A stretch of 64,000 nucleotides of DNA from Prochlorococcus marinus CUG1415 (GTDB taxonomy: Bacteria > Cyanobacteriota > Cyanobacteriia > PCC-6307 > Cyanobiaceae): positions 603,870 to 667,869 of the forward strand of contig NZ_JAAORL010000002.1 of the NCBI RefSeq assembly GCF_017696015.1, read 5' to 3'. This document shows, piece by piece, positions 8,736 through 17,955 of the stretch. The notes under the pieces were generated by a model, which had not been told where the DNA came from, ran no database searches, and was given only the letters and a program-made list of their open reading frames with translations. Numbering within the stretch: position 1 is the first letter of the stretch; every line of letters begins with the position of its first letter. The translations under genes were made by a program, and so were the position numbers.

Positions 8736-10028
8736 TTAAGTAGATAAAGGAAGTAGAGAATCCTTTGAAATTAATTTTTCCTCTAATAATTCAGATAATA
8801 ATCGAATTAATGCAATTTTGATGTGAGCTATGTGAGAACCACCTTGAACAAAAATATTGTAGGGATCTCTTAGGGGAGCATCAGCAGAAAATTCACTTGT
8901 ACTACCCTCAATAAATGTACCTCCTGCCATTAATAATTTTGAATCATATCCATCCATTGATGATGGAACAACATTCAGAAAAGAATCTACTGGTGAAGAA
9001 TTTTGAAAAGATTGACAAACTTTTTGTACCAAATCAGGATTATTCAATCTTACTGACTGAATAAGATCAGATCTATAAGTTGCTGGCTCTGGTAAAACCT
9101 TGAATCCCAAATTTTTAAAAACTGCTGCAACCATATCAGCACCTTTAAGTGATTCGTGAACAATTTGTGGTGCTAAAAACAAACCCTGCAAAATTAATCT
9201 TCCTAGTCCAAAATTTATTCCTGCAGAAGAACCAATACCTGGGGAGGTTAATCTAGAACATGCCATCTCGACCAACTCTGCATCTCCTGCAACGTACCCA
9301 CCAGTAGGAACAATTGTTCCTCCCAAATTTTTAATCAATGATCCAGCAATTATATTTGCCCCTTTAGAAATTGGTTCACTATCTTCAACAAGCTCTCCAT
9401 AACAGTTATCAACAAAACATATACAGTTAGGATCAAGAGAATGAATGAGACTACAAATTTTCTCTATCTGATGATTCGTGAGGGATTTTCTCCAACTATA
9501 TCCACAACTTTTTTGTATGAATACTAATTTACATGAATTTTGTTTAAAAGAATGAACAATTTTTTCTTCAAAAGAATCAAAATTCTCGCAGATATTTATT
9601 TGCTTATATTCAATCTCAAAATTTTTAAGTGAGCCTTTTCCTCCTCCCCTTATTCCTATGACTTCTTCTAACGTGTCATATGGTTGTCCTGTAAGAGATA
9701 ACATTACATCTCCAGGTCTAAGAATTCCAAATAAGACAGAACTTATTGCATGCGTTCCACTTACAAATTGCATCCTCACAGCTGCCTTTTCAGCAAGAAA
9801 CAATCTTGCAAAAACCGCATCAATTTTTTCTCTAGATATATCATCATGACCACTACCAGAAGATTGATTGAAATGACTAGTAGAAACTTTTTCTTCCTTA
9901 AAAATTGTCAAAATATTTTCTAATTTCTGGAAAACCTGATTGGACCTTTCTTGGAAAACTTTACTTAAACTCTCTTCAACAGAAAGAACAGCGTTTTCAG
10001 CCAGTTTTAGGTTATTGTTTAATATCAT
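8736..10028 (-). CDS. PLP-dependent 'aluminium resistance'/methionine gamma-lyase-like protein
   Basis: The 430-residue protein belongs to the fold-type I PLP enzymes related to cystathionine and methionine lyases (the family often named aluminium resistance protein). Visible marks are the cofactor pocket QFVSGTHAISS (residues 87-97), the Asp of CFVDNCYGE (204-212), and the likely PLP lysine Lys-233 in GSLIKNLGGT. The physiological substrate is not established in this family. It lies 2 bp upstream of gcvH, so it is expressed with glycine cleavage genes, which hints at a role in amino-acid carbon-sulfur or glycine metabolism. The ATG at 10028 gives a full-length N-terminus. Confidence 0.85.
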   Translation of the reverse strand: MILNNNLKLAENAVLSVEESLSKVFQERSNQVFQKLENILTIFKEEKVSTSHFNQSSGSGHDDISREKIDAVFARLFLAEKAAVRMQFVSGTHAISSVLFGILRPGDVMLSLTGQPYDTLEEVIGIRGGGKGSLKNFEIEYKQINICENFDSFEEKIVHSFKQNSCKLVFIQKSCGYSWRKSLTNHQIEKICSLIHSLDPNCICFVDNCYGELVEDSEPISKGANIIAGSLIKNLGGTIVPTGGYVAGDAELVEMACSRLTSPGIGSSAGINFGLGRLILQGLFLAPQIVHESLKGADMVAAVFKNLGFKVLPEPATYRSDLIQSVRLNNPDLVQKVCQSFQNSSPVDSFLNVVPSSMDGYDSKLLMAGGTFIEGSTSEFSADAPLRDPYNIFVQGGSHIAHIKIALIRLLSELLEEKLISKDSLLPLST

Positions 10029-10046
10029 TTATTATGAAAACTCATG

Positions 10047-10745
10047 TTATTTTTCAGAAGCTAAATTTCTTAATTCTGCTAGGAAAGCATTAGGTCCCCT
10101 ACCCTGAAAATAAGAAAGTTTTTTTGAAGCCTCATATAAATCAAGTAGTTCTCCATCTAATTCTTCTGCCGTATAATCTCTAATTCCTGCTATTACCTCA
10201 GCAAAACGTTCTCTACGGGAAGATTTATTGACAGCATAGGCTTCCATTACCTGGATTTTACATGATCTCCAAGCCTTATTCTGACAAAAATGCACTGAAA
10301 GAGCATCACTTAAAGCAGAAGCTTCTTCATCTTCTATGTACCAGTCAAACGATGAAGGTAGAGATTTTAATCCTGAAAATATCTCGAATAACTCCCCGGC
10401 CGTCAATGGCTTACCAGAATCATTTTTGAGGGGTAATGCAGACTCTTCCAAAGATTTCCATAACTCTGGGTAATCATTTTCAAAACGATCCCTGATTTTT
10501 TCTATGCCTTGATCAAGAATCGTATTAACTTGAGCTAAAGCAAGAAAAACTTCAGGGCCTGGCGAAGATAACTTCCCATTCCTAAGATTAGAAATTTGCG
10601 AATTGTGAACTCTACCTAAATCAAGAACTTCAGAAAGTAATGGCAAAACTCTGTGTGACCATCCATTTCTTTCATGCCAGAGGTGTATCAAATGAGCCAT
10701 AGCCCTTCGACCTCTAGATAATTTATCGCGATATCCTAGACTCAC
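10047..10745 (-). CDS. HTH-like conserved protein of unknown function
   Basis: The 232-residue product starts at GTG (10743-10745), with the region before it belonging to the divergent desC promoter. Residues about 33-75 (from VLPLLSEVLDLG through HNSQISNLRNGKL) look like a helix-turn-helix of the XRE type, and a long helical C-terminal part follows, ending FLAELRNLASEK. No enzyme motif is seen. It is transcribed toward the PLP-enzyme/gcv genes, 18 bp apart, and divergently from desC with 75 bp between starts. A DNA-binding regulator is possible, but this is inference from the motif and position. Confidence 0.7.
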   Translation of the reverse strand: MSLGYRDKLSRGRRAMAHLIHLWHERNGWSHRVLPLLSEVLDLGRVHNSQISNLRNGKLSSPGPEVFLALAQVNTILDQGIEKIRDRFENDYPELWKSLEESALPLKNDSGKPLTAGELFEIFSGLKSLPSSFDWYIEDEEASALSDALSVHFCQNKAWRSCKIQVMEAYAVNKSSRRERFAEVIAGIRDYTAEELDGELLDLYEASKKLSYFQGRGPNAFLAELRNLASEK

Positions 10746-10820
10746 AGATAATTAAACTTATCAATAGTATAGTATGATAATATTACATATCGGTAATTTT
10801 GAAAATAGTATTTCAATATC
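10746..10820. promoter_or_regulatory. Divergent promoter region between HTH gene and desC
   Basis: This 75-bp spacer must hold promoters for both directions. A repetitive TAGTATAGTATGATAATATT stretch (10765-10784) provides TATGAT and GATAAT as plus-strand -10 candidates and TATACT as a minus-strand -10 candidate. No clear -35 is visible on either strand. The overlap of the two -10-like elements would let one protein control both genes. Confidence 0.35.
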
Positions 10821-11759
10821 ATGAATTCAGTAATCTTCCAAGAAACAGCAAAATTAAAAAAACCTGTTCCAGCTGAAAAAGTTATAGAACTCTCAGAAAG
10901 ATTACTGGAACCTTCCAGCCATTCAAAAAGATATCCTCCAAGACTTCATAAAACCTGGGGAACAATAGTTTTCATGGTTGCAATTCATATTCTTTCTCTT
11001 GTAGCTATACAACCAAAATTTTGGAGTCTCCCTGCAGTAGTATCATTATTATTTTTTTACTGGGTAACTGCTTGTTTAGGAGTCACTCTTGGATATCACA
11101 GATTGTTATCACACAGATCGTTCATTGTTCCAAGATGGTTAGAAAGATTTTTTGCTACCTGTGGAGCTATAAGTTGCCAGCATGGACCAATAGATTGGGT
11201 AGGTTTACATAGGCATCACCACTCTTTTTCAGATACTGAAGTAGATCATCACAATAGTAAAAAGGGGTTTTGGTGGAGTCATATGGGTTGGATGTTTAAA
11301 GACGTTGAAGCACTCAAAACTGTTCCAAAACTAAGTGCAGATTTAATTAAAGATCCATACTATAGATTTCTAAATAAATATTTTTTATTTTTACAAATTC
11401 CTATTGGACTCTCTTTATATGCAATAGGTCAAAAATTAGGAGTTGGAGGTTGGGCGCTAGTCCTTTGGGGAATTCCATTGAGACTTGTGGTTGTTTATCA
11501 CGTAACTTGGCTAGTAAACTCGGCAACACATTGTTGGGGTAAAGCGCCTTTTGAAAGTGGTGATTCTTCCAAAAACAATGCCTGGGTTGCTGCATTAACA
11601 TTTGGAGAGGGTTGGCATAATAATCATCATGCATTTCCTAACTCGGCAAAACAAGGATTATTTAGAGGTCAAATAGATATAACTTGGGAACATATTAAGA
11701 TTCTTGCAAAATTAGGTCTTGCAAAAAAAATAAAGTTACCCTCTAGGTCTTATTATTAA
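10821..11759 (+). CDS. desC: Acyl-lipid Delta9-type fatty acid desaturase DesC
   Basis: DesC introduces the first double bond into membrane-lipid acyl chains, using ferredoxin and oxygen. The 312-residue protein has the three histidine clusters that bind the di-iron centre: H93RLLSH98, H130RHHH134 and H266NNHH270, embedded between hydrophobic segments (about 48-64, 70-92 and 190-230). Substrate position (C9) is assigned from similarity to cyanobacterial DesC; the exact regioselectivity cannot be read from the sequence. It starts a rightward run and precedes rplI by 20 bp. Confidence 0.93.
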   Translation: MNSVIFQETAKLKKPVPAEKVIELSERLLEPSSHSKRYPPRLHKTWGTIVFMVAIHILSLVAIQPKFWSLPAVVSLLFFYWVTACLGVTLGYHRLLSHRSFIVPRWLERFFATCGAISCQHGPIDWVGLHRHHHSFSDTEVDHHNSKKGFWWSHMGWMFKDVEALKTVPKLSADLIKDPYYRFLNKYFLFLQIPIGLSLYAIGQKLGVGGWALVLWGIPLRLVVVYHVTWLVNSATHCWGKAPFESGDSSKNNAWVAALTFGEGWHNNHHAFPNSAKQGLFRGQIDITWEHIKILAKLGLAKKIKLPSRSYY

Positions 11760-11779
11760 ATATATTGTTAAATATTTTC

Positions 11780-12235
11780 ATGGCTAAAAGAGTACAAGTC
11801 GCATTAACTGAATCAATCGCATCGCTTGGCAAAGAGGGAGACCTAGTTGAAGTAGCGCCTGGATATGCAAGAAATTTTCTATTACCTTATGGCAAGGCAA
11901 TGAATGTAACACCAACTGTTCTTAAACAAATTGAAAGGAAAAAAGAAAAAGAAAAAATTGCTGCTGACAAATTAAAGCAAGAAGCGGTAGATTTTCAAAC
12001 TGCATTATCAACAATAGGGAGATTTACTATTAAAAAACAGGTTGGTGAAGATGGTGTACTGTTTGGAACAGTGACCAATGGGGATGTTGCCGAAGCAATA
12101 GAAAAAGCAACCAAAAAAGAAATTGATAGAAGAAACATCACAGTTCCTGATATTCATAATTTAGGTTCCTTTACTGCAAAAATTAAATTACATCAAGAAG
12201 TAAATGCAGAAGTAAATATTGAAGTAACAAGTTAA
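11780..12235 (+). CDS. rplI: 50S ribosomal protein L9
   Basis: L9 is an elongated large-subunit protein. An in-frame ATG exists at 11765, but the family N-terminus is [20 protein letters not shown], so the start is placed at 11780, giving 151 residues. The N-terminal domain holds [21 protein letters not shown], followed by a long charged helix ([13 protein letters not shown]) and the C-terminal domain. It precedes dnaB by 58 bp, the widespread rplI-dnaB order. Confidence 0.97.
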   Translation: MAKRVQVALTESIASLGKEGDLVEVAPGYARNFLLPYGKAMNVTPTVLKQIERKKEKEKIAADKLKQEAVDFQTALSTIGRFTIKKQVGEDGVLFGTVTNGDVAEAIEKATKKEIDRRNITVPDIHNLGSFTAKIKLHQEVNAEVNIEVTS

Positions 12236-12293
12236 GCAATTTGTTGCATTATTTTGAAAAGTAGCCAGAGTATATATCTAAGCAATTAAAGAT

Positions 12294-13676
12294 ATGGTTT
12301 CAGTACCTTTTCCAAATAATGGACAAAATAAAAACTTTAAAAAAGACTTTAATAGTGCAAATGCTGGATTAGTACCTCCTCAAAACATTCAAGCGGAGGA
12401 AGCTGTTCTTGGTGGAATACTCCTTGACCCAGACGCCATCGGCAGAATTGCAGACTTAATTAAGCCTGAAGCTTTTTATATCAATGCTCATCAAGAGATT
12501 TATAAAACAGCATTAATGTTGCATAGCCAAGGGAAACCAACTGATTTAACATCAATGAGTGCTTGGTTAGAAGATAATGGATCACTAGAAAAAATTGGAG
12601 GGAACAACAAATTAGTAGAGCTAGTGGAAAATGTATCCTCTACAGCTTCCATAGAACAAGTTGCAAATTTAATTAACGACAAATTCATGAGAAGGCAACT
12701 TATCAGATCTGGAAATGAAGTGGTTCAACTAGGTTTTGATCAGACTCAAGATACTAATGAAATTTTAGATCAAGCGGAACAGAAAATATTTGAAATAAGT
12801 CAAGAAAAACCTTCAAAAGGTCTAACTCAAGCAGCTGAAATCCTGACAAGCACTTTCAATGAAATAGAATCTAGATCATTAGGTACTTCAGTAGCTGGAA
12901 TTCCCGTAAATTTTTACGACCTTGATGCAATGACTCAAGGCTTTCAAAGAAGTGATTTAATAATCGTTGCTGGAAGACCTTCAATGGGTAAAACTTCAAT
13001 AGTTCTGAATCTAGCGAAGAATGTTGCACAATCTCAAGATTTACCTGTGTGCGTATTTAGCCTTGAAATGAGTAAAGAACAGTTGACATATAGATTACTT
13101 TCGATGGAAGTTGGAATCGAAAGTGGCAGGCTAAGAACAGGAAGATTACAACAAGATGAATGGCCTTTACTTGGAGAAGGTATCAATTCATTGGGTCAAC
13201 TACCAATATTTATAGATGACAAACCTAATTTAAGTGTCTTAGAGATGAGATCTTTATGTAGAAGATTAATAGCTGAGCAAAAAAAAGAACTTGGATTAAT
13301 TGTGATTGATTACCTCCAATTGATGGAAGGAACAACTCCTGATAATAGAGTGCAAGAACTTTCACGGATAACAAGAGGTCTTAAAAGCATGGCCAGAGAA
13401 TTAAAAGTACCAGTGGTTGCCTTATCTCAACTTAGTAGAGGAGTAGAGTCTAGAACAAACAAAAGACCAATGTTAAGCGATCTAAGAGAATCAGGTTCTA
13501 TTGAACAAGACGCAGATTTAGTGTTAATGATTTATAGAGATGAATACTATAATCCAGAGACTGAAGATAGAGGTATAACAGAGATTATTGTCACTAAACA
13601 TAGAAATGGGCCCGTAGGAACTGTTAAATTATTATTTGAACCTCAATTTACGAGATTTAAGAATTTAGCTAATTAA
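12294..13676 (+). CDS. dnaB: Replicative DNA helicase DnaB
   Basis: DnaB is the hexameric helicase at the replication fork. The 460-residue protein has the N-terminal DnaB domain (PPQNIQAEEAVLGGILLD from residue 28) and a RecA-like C-terminal motor with Walker A AGRPSMGKTS (226-235), Walker B LGLIVIDYLQLM, and the arginine-finger region LRESGSIEQDADLV. Several cyanobacteria carry an intein in DnaB; this copy is continuous. mnmG follows 12 bp later. Confidence 0.97.
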   Translation: MVSVPFPNNGQNKNFKKDFNSANAGLVPPQNIQAEEAVLGGILLDPDAIGRIADLIKPEAFYINAHQEIYKTALMLHSQGKPTDLTSMSAWLEDNGSLEKIGGNNKLVELVENVSSTASIEQVANLINDKFMRRQLIRSGNEVVQLGFDQTQDTNEILDQAEQKIFEISQEKPSKGLTQAAEILTSTFNEIESRSLGTSVAGIPVNFYDLDAMTQGFQRSDLIIVAGRPSMGKTSIVLNLAKNVAQSQDLPVCVFSLEMSKEQLTYRLLSMEVGIESGRLRTGRLQQDEWPLLGEGINSLGQLPIFIDDKPNLSVLEMRSLCRRLIAEQKKELGLIVIDYLQLMEGTTPDNRVQELSRITRGLKSMARELKVPVVALSQLSRGVESRTNKRPMLSDLRESGSIEQDADLVLMIYRDEYYNPETEDRGITEIIVTKHRNGPVGTVKLLFEPQFTRFKNLAN

Positions 13677-13688
13677 ATCTATCCTCAA

Positions 13689-15677
13689 ATGCAAGATCAT
13701 CAATCGCCAAATGAATCTTTTGACATCATCGTTATTGGAGGAGGACATGCAGGATGCGAAGCAGCCATAACAACAGCAAAATTAGGATTTTCAACAGCCT
13801 TATTTACAATCAATTTAGATAGAATTGCCTGGCAACCTTGTAACCCTGCAGTTGGCGGGCCAGCAAAAAGTCAGTTAGTGCATGAAGTGGATGCATTAGG
13901 AGGAATTATTGGAAAATTAGCTGATGAGACAGCGATACAAAAACGGATATTAAATGCCAGTAGAGGACCAGCTGTATGGGCATTAAGAGCTCAAACGGAT
14001 AAAAGAGAATACTCAAAAAGAATGATCGAAATACTACAAAATACAGATAATTTATCTTTAAAAGAAGCAATGATTACTGAAATTGATATTGCAAAAACTG
14101 AAGTAATTGGAGTTAACTCAAAAAAAAATATACAAAAACAAATCAAGGGTGTAAAAACTTTCTTTGGTAGTTATTATTCAGCGAGATCAGTTATTATCAC
14201 AGCTGGCACTTTTTTAGAAGGCAGAATATGGATAGGAAATAAATCAATGTCAGCTGGCAGATCTGGTGAACAAGCAGCAAAGGGTCTTACTCAAAACTTA
14301 CACGAAATTGGGATCAAAACAGAACGTTTAAAAACAGGCACCCCAGCAAGAGTTGATAAAAAAAGTATCATTTTTGATGAATTAGATATTCAACCTAGTA
14401 CAGCAGCTGATAAATATTTTTCGTTTGACCCAGATATCAAAAATAATATGCCCCAAGTTAGTTGTCACATCACAAGAACAACTTCTAAAACACATCAACT
14501 AATTCGAGATAATTTACATTTAACTCCCATTTACGGTGGTTTTATTGAAAGTAAGGGGCCTAGATATTGTCCATCTATTGAAGATAAAATAGTTAAATTT
14601 GCTGATAAAGAATCACATCAAATTTTCTTAGAACCAGAAGGAATTAATACCCCTGAAATATATGTTCAAGGATTTTCTACAGGTTTGCCCGAAAATATTC
14701 AATTAGAACTTTTAAGAACCTTACCTGGATTAACTGAATGTAAAATGTTACGGCCAGCATATGCTGTGGAGTATGAATATATTCCTGCAACCCAGCTACA
14801 AAGATCACTCGAAACAAAAGAAATTGAATATTTATTTAGCGCTGGACAAATTAATGGAACTACTGGTTATGAAGAAGCAGCTGCACAAGGATTAGTTGCA
14901 GGACTCAATGCAACAAGAAAACTAAACAACAGAGATCCAATAATATTTACTAGAGAAAGCAGCTATATAGGAACAATGATTAATGATTTAATTACCAAAG
15001 ACCTCAAAGAACCATACAGAGTTCTTACAAGTAGGAGCGAATATAGATTAACCCTAAGAGGAGATAATGCAGATAGGAGATTAACCCCATTAGGTTATCA
15101 AATAGGGCTAATTGATGAGAAAAGATGGTCGGCCTATCAAGAAAAAATCAAATTCCTTGAAGAAGAGAAATTAAGATTAAAAAACACCCGTTTAAAAAAT
15201 ACCGATGAAATAGCAAAAAAAATAGCATTAGACACAGGATCAAAAATCAAAGGCTCAACAACTTTGCAAGAACTCTTAAAAAGACCAAACTTTCATTATT
15301 CAGATCTAATTAAATATGATTTGAATGCAAAAGATCTAGCTTCTTCAATAAAGGAAGCTGTTGAAATAGATATTAAGTACGAGGGTTATCTTAAAAGACA
15401 AAAAAACAATATTGATCAAATAAATCGTCAAAGATCTAAATCTCTGTCCCAAGAAATAAATTATGCAAAGATAGATACATTATCTTTAGAAGCTAGAGAA
15501 AATTTGAATAAACTAAAGCCAAAAAATTTTGGTGATGCTTCACAAATTCCAGGAGTTAGCAAAGCTGATTTAACTGCATTACTTGTTTGGCTAAAAATAA
15601 GAGATGTAAAAACAGAAAAAGCAAAAATTTTTACTAAAAAAAGTTATCATCTTAAAAGCAATCTTTCAGAACACTGA
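13689..15677 (+). CDS. mnmG: tRNA uridine 5-carboxymethylaminomethyl modification enzyme MnmG (GidA)
   Basis: MnmG works with MnmE to modify U34 of certain tRNAs, using FAD and methylenetetrahydrofolate. The 662-residue protein begins with the FAD dinucleotide fold ([12 protein letters not shown], residues 15-26), continues with [21 protein letters not shown] and the central [11 protein letters not shown], and has the C-terminal helical domain ([24 protein letters not shown] and [18 protein letters not shown]) used to contact MnmE and tRNA. It is 12 bp downstream of dnaB. The tail past residue 640 is lysine-rich and variable. Confidence 0.97.
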   Translation: MQDHQSPNESFDIIVIGGGHAGCEAAITTAKLGFSTALFTINLDRIAWQPCNPAVGGPAKSQLVHEVDALGGIIGKLADETAIQKRILNASRGPAVWALRAQTDKREYSKRMIEILQNTDNLSLKEAMITEIDIAKTEVIGVNSKKNIQKQIKGVKTFFGSYYSARSVIITAGTFLEGRIWIGNKSMSAGRSGEQAAKGLTQNLHEIGIKTERLKTGTPARVDKKSIIFDELDIQPSTAADKYFSFDPDIKNNMPQVSCHITRTTSKTHQLIRDNLHLTPIYGGFIESKGPRYCPSIEDKIVKFADKESHQIFLEPEGINTPEIYVQGFSTGLPENIQLELLRTLPGLTECKMLRPAYAVEYEYIPATQLQRSLETKEIEYLFSAGQINGTTGYEEAAAQGLVAGLNATRKLNNRDPIIFTRESSYIGTMINDLITKDLKEPYRVLTSRSEYRLTLRGDNADRRLTPLGYQIGLIDEKRWSAYQEKIKFLEEEKLRLKNTRLKNTDEIAKKIALDTGSKIKGSTTLQELLKRPNFHYSDLIKYDLNAKDLASSIKEAVEIDIKYEGYLKRQKNNIDQINRQRSKSLSQEINYAKIDTLSLEARENLNKLKPKNFGDASQIPGVSKADLTALLVWLKIRDVKTEKAKIFTKKSYHLKSNLSEH

Positions 15678-15736
15678 ATAATAAACTTTTCAAGTCACCA
15701 AAAATATTATGGGAAGAAAAAGCCTCAACTTTTTTA

Positions 15737-16282
15737 GTGAAAAATTCACTACCAAAAATATCTGGTCCATGGAAATTAATGCTGCTTGGGGATGGAAGTC
15801 CAACTAGACATCTACAGCTTTTAACTAATCAAGAAACAAAAATTAAATTAATTTCAATGCAATTAGATCCTCTATCCAGTGAAGATGGTCCTAAAGAGTT
15901 GAATCAGTTAAATGGCCCTTTAATTAGAAGACAAGTATGGATTAAAAACAATAATAAAAACCTAGCATGGGCTGAAAGTTGGTGGAATGCAGAACAAGTA
16001 AGTGAAAATTTAAAAGCCAAAGAAGAACCAATTTGGAAGAATTTAACACAAGACAGATCAGAGTTGTTTAGAGAAGTTGATCGTATTTCACTTGTGAATT
16101 CAAAATGGTTAGAAGATCAATTTTGTTTTAAGGGTCCATTCTGGTCAAGAAATTATAGATTTTTTCGAGACAAAAAGCCACTAACAATTATTAGAGAAGT
16201 CTTCAATCCATATTTAGAAAATTTACTAGGGTCTTCTGGAATTAACAAATTTGCAAATCTATACTCTTCTTCTTCTTCTTGA
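15737..16282 (+). CDS. Chorismate lyase-like protein (DUF98 family)
   Basis: The 181-residue product contains LLGDGSPTRHLQLLT (residues 16-30), the PLIRRQVWI segment and SLVNSKWLEDQ, features of the chorismate lyase-like family. In cyanobacteria such proteins are thought to release 4-hydroxybenzoate from chorismate for plastoquinone or related pathways; activity here is inferred. The GTG at 15737 is the only ordinary start, but the frame is open upstream to 15656 and encodes KSPKILWEEKASTFLV-like sequence that resembles a normal N-terminal extension. The 3' end overlaps the convergent gene by 24 bp through five TCT codons. Confidence 0.8.
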   Translation: MKNSLPKISGPWKLMLLGDGSPTRHLQLLTNQETKIKLISMQLDPLSSEDGPKELNQLNGPLIRRQVWIKNNNKNLAWAESWWNAEQVSENLKAKEEPIWKNLTQDRSELFREVDRISLVNSKWLEDQFCFKGPFWSRNYRFFRDKKPLTIIREVFNPYLENLLGSSGINKFANLYSSSSS

Positions 16283-16828
16283 TCTAGGAAGATTTCTTGA
16301 TTTGGATTGACCCTGTTGGTTTAATTGTTCTCTTGGTTTATCATTCTCTTTTTCTGAAGATCTTTGCCATCTTTCAACTTTAAAATCCATTTCATCTGGC
16401 CAATCTTCGTCTTTAGTTTCTTTACCATAAGGTAATTTCTTTTGCTCAGTTGTTCGTAAATTTTTTGGTTGCCTTAAAGATATTGCTTCTAAAGGTCTTT
16501 TTGAAAGCGGTTTAGCAGATTTTAAAGGACTTGATTCTCTACTAAATGTCTTAATATCTCTGTTATCATCGTAATAATTGTCATCATCATACCAATCATC
16601 ATTATCTTCATCAAAAAATAAATCTACTTTGTCAGATACCCATTTTCCTACTTTTTTAACACTCTTACTTGTTATTCCCTGAAAATCTGTATTTCTTCGT
16701 TTACCTGGTCTCGCTCCAGATACTCCATCAATAAATTGTCTACCAGTTTCAACAATTCTATCAACTTGTTTATCAACAATATTGCTATCAAAACCATGTC
16801 TTAAGTTTCTAATTCTCCTTGAATCCAT
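16259..16828 (-). CDS. Hypothetical protein with acidic patch and Arg-rich tail
   Basis: The 189-residue product starts at ATG (16828). It has a basic N-terminus (MDSRRIRNLRHGFDS), a helical segment to about residue 70, a strongly acidic Asp/Tyr patch at residues 73-91 (for example DEDNDDWYDDDN), and a charged low-complexity C-terminal half ending in RSRRRRRV. No known domain or membrane segment is evident. The charge pattern would suit nucleic-acid or protein binding, but this is speculation. Its last codons are read in antisense as the serine run of the chorismate lyase-like gene. Confidence 0.65.
   Translation of the reverse strand: MDSRRIRNLRHGFDSNIVDKQVDRIVETGRQFIDGVSGARPGKRRNTDFQGITSKSVKKVGKWVSDKVDLFFDEDNDDWYDDDNYYDDNRDIKTFSRESSPLKSAKPLSKRPLEAISLRQPKNLRTTEQKKLPYGKETKDEDWPDEMDFKVERWQRSSEKENDKPREQLNQQGQSKSRNLPRSRRRRRV
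16265..16279 (+). repeat. (TCT)5 trinucleotide tract in convergent gene overlap
   Basis: Five TCT units lie where two convergent genes overlap. The plus strand reads them as a C-terminal serine run and the minus strand as an arginine run. Unit gain or loss would lengthen or shorten both proteins without a frameshift. Confidence 0.85.
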
Positions 16829-16912
16829 AAATTATTGTGCTTTTTCAAATATAAATTACATTAAAAAAATAAAAAATTCAAAATATAGAAACAAAACTCA
16901 TCTTATATATTT

Positions 16913-17440
16913 CTAATCAAACAGAATTAAACAGTTTTTATTCCATGATCCATTAAAGAAATTTACACAACATTTTTTACATGCAATATTCTTTATTCTT
17001 TTCCTATAAACAAATTTCTCACCACAATTTTGACATGTTCCTATATATTTTAATTCCCTCCTTTCAATAGGAAATGAGTGCCTTACAGAAATTTGAAAAT
17101 TCATCTCTTTCGCATTTATTGCATTCATCTTTGCTAAGAAATTTGGACCATGTATCTCATGCTTTTTTAATATTCTATCTACCCATGCATGAATCATTTC
17201 GTGGCATAAAGTACTGTTTATTTCACTAATAGATAATTTACTCAAAATAGGTTTGGATAAGATAATTTCAGAATCTACTAGACCATTTATTCTTTTGCTT
17301 TTATAAAAACCAGCAGTAGTTGTTAATCTATTATCGCTCCATCTAACTTTTACTAAAGGTTGATTATTAACAGCTAAAGAATTTGCAAAATATTGGCTAT
17401 TAAATCTATGAAATAAAGGTAAAAGAGGAATTACAGGCAT
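16913..17440 (-). CDS. SprT-like zinc metalloprotease domain protein
   Basis: The 175-residue protein carries the zincin motif HEMIH (residues 80-84), with a third ligand probably His-97 in EIHGPNF, and a C-terminal zinc ribbon (Cys-136/139 in CQNCG and Cys-154/157 in CKKC). This is the SprT/SprT-like architecture; eukaryotic relatives (Spartan) cleave DNA-protein crosslinks, while the bacterial role is poorly defined. It is divergent from the next gene and two genes away from a DNA ligase, which fits but does not prove a DNA-repair role. Confidence 0.85.
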   Translation of the reverse strand: MPVIPLLPLFHRFNSQYFANSLAVNNQPLVKVRWSDNRLTTTAGFYKSKRINGLVDSEIILSKPILSKLSISEINSTLCHEMIHAWVDRILKKHEIHGPNFLAKMNAINAKEMNFQISVRHSFPIERRELKYIGTCQNCGEKFVYRKRIKNIACKKCCVNFFNGSWNKNCLILFD

Positions 17441-17526
17441 TATGGATTAAAATTAGTATTATTTTGACAAAAAAAGCCATCAAAAACGATTTCTTTTCTT
17501 AAAGTAATACAAAACTCAAATCAACT

Positions 17527-17946
17527 ATGGATGCAACATTAGTAAAAGATATCGGAATTAAAGCGTTATTAGTTGGCGGAGCAGTACTAGTTTCCTTTTG
17601 GACTTTTAATGCCGTCAAATTAGTTATAAGCGCCAGAGGAATTAATCCATTAGTAAGAAAGTTTTTTGATCAAATAGCTGCTGGCAGAATTGATGCAGCT
17701 TATGGGTTGACTACAAAAACTTATAAAACTCATGTTAAGCGCCAAGACTTTCTTAAATTTTTAGCTAGTTTAAATCTCAATAAATATAGAAATTTAAAAT
17801 CTGGAAGACCTAGAGTCCAAGAAGATCAAATCATAATAACTTTGAATTTAAAATCAGAAGACAAACAAGATGAGCTCCCATTAGATTTTACTTTCGCCAA
17901 AACTGACAATGATTGGAAAATAGACAGAATAGCTAAAGTAAATTAA
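17527..17946 (+). CDS. Membrane-anchored conserved protein, NTF2/DUF4864-like
   Basis: The 139-residue product has one hydrophobic segment at residues 10-30, then a soluble domain starting NPLVRKFFDQIAAGRIDAAY, followed by beta-strand-rich sequence and ending DFTFAKTDNDWKIDRIAKVN. That pattern (helical start, last strand with WKI) resembles small NTF2-like or DUF4864-type domains. The function is unknown. It ends 9 bp before the DNA ligase start, so the two are probably co-transcribed. Confidence 0.7.
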   Translation: MDATLVKDIGIKALLVGGAVLVSFWTFNAVKLVISARGINPLVRKFFDQIAAGRIDAAYGLTTKTYKTHVKRQDFLKFLASLNLNKYRNLKSGRPRVQEDQIIITLNLKSEDKQDELPLDFTFAKTDNDWKIDRIAKVN

Positions 17947-17955
17947 TCATTTCTT

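Noticed and set aside
12294..13676. Possible intein in dnaB
   Set aside because: The protein is 460 residues with contiguous Walker motifs; no insertion is present.
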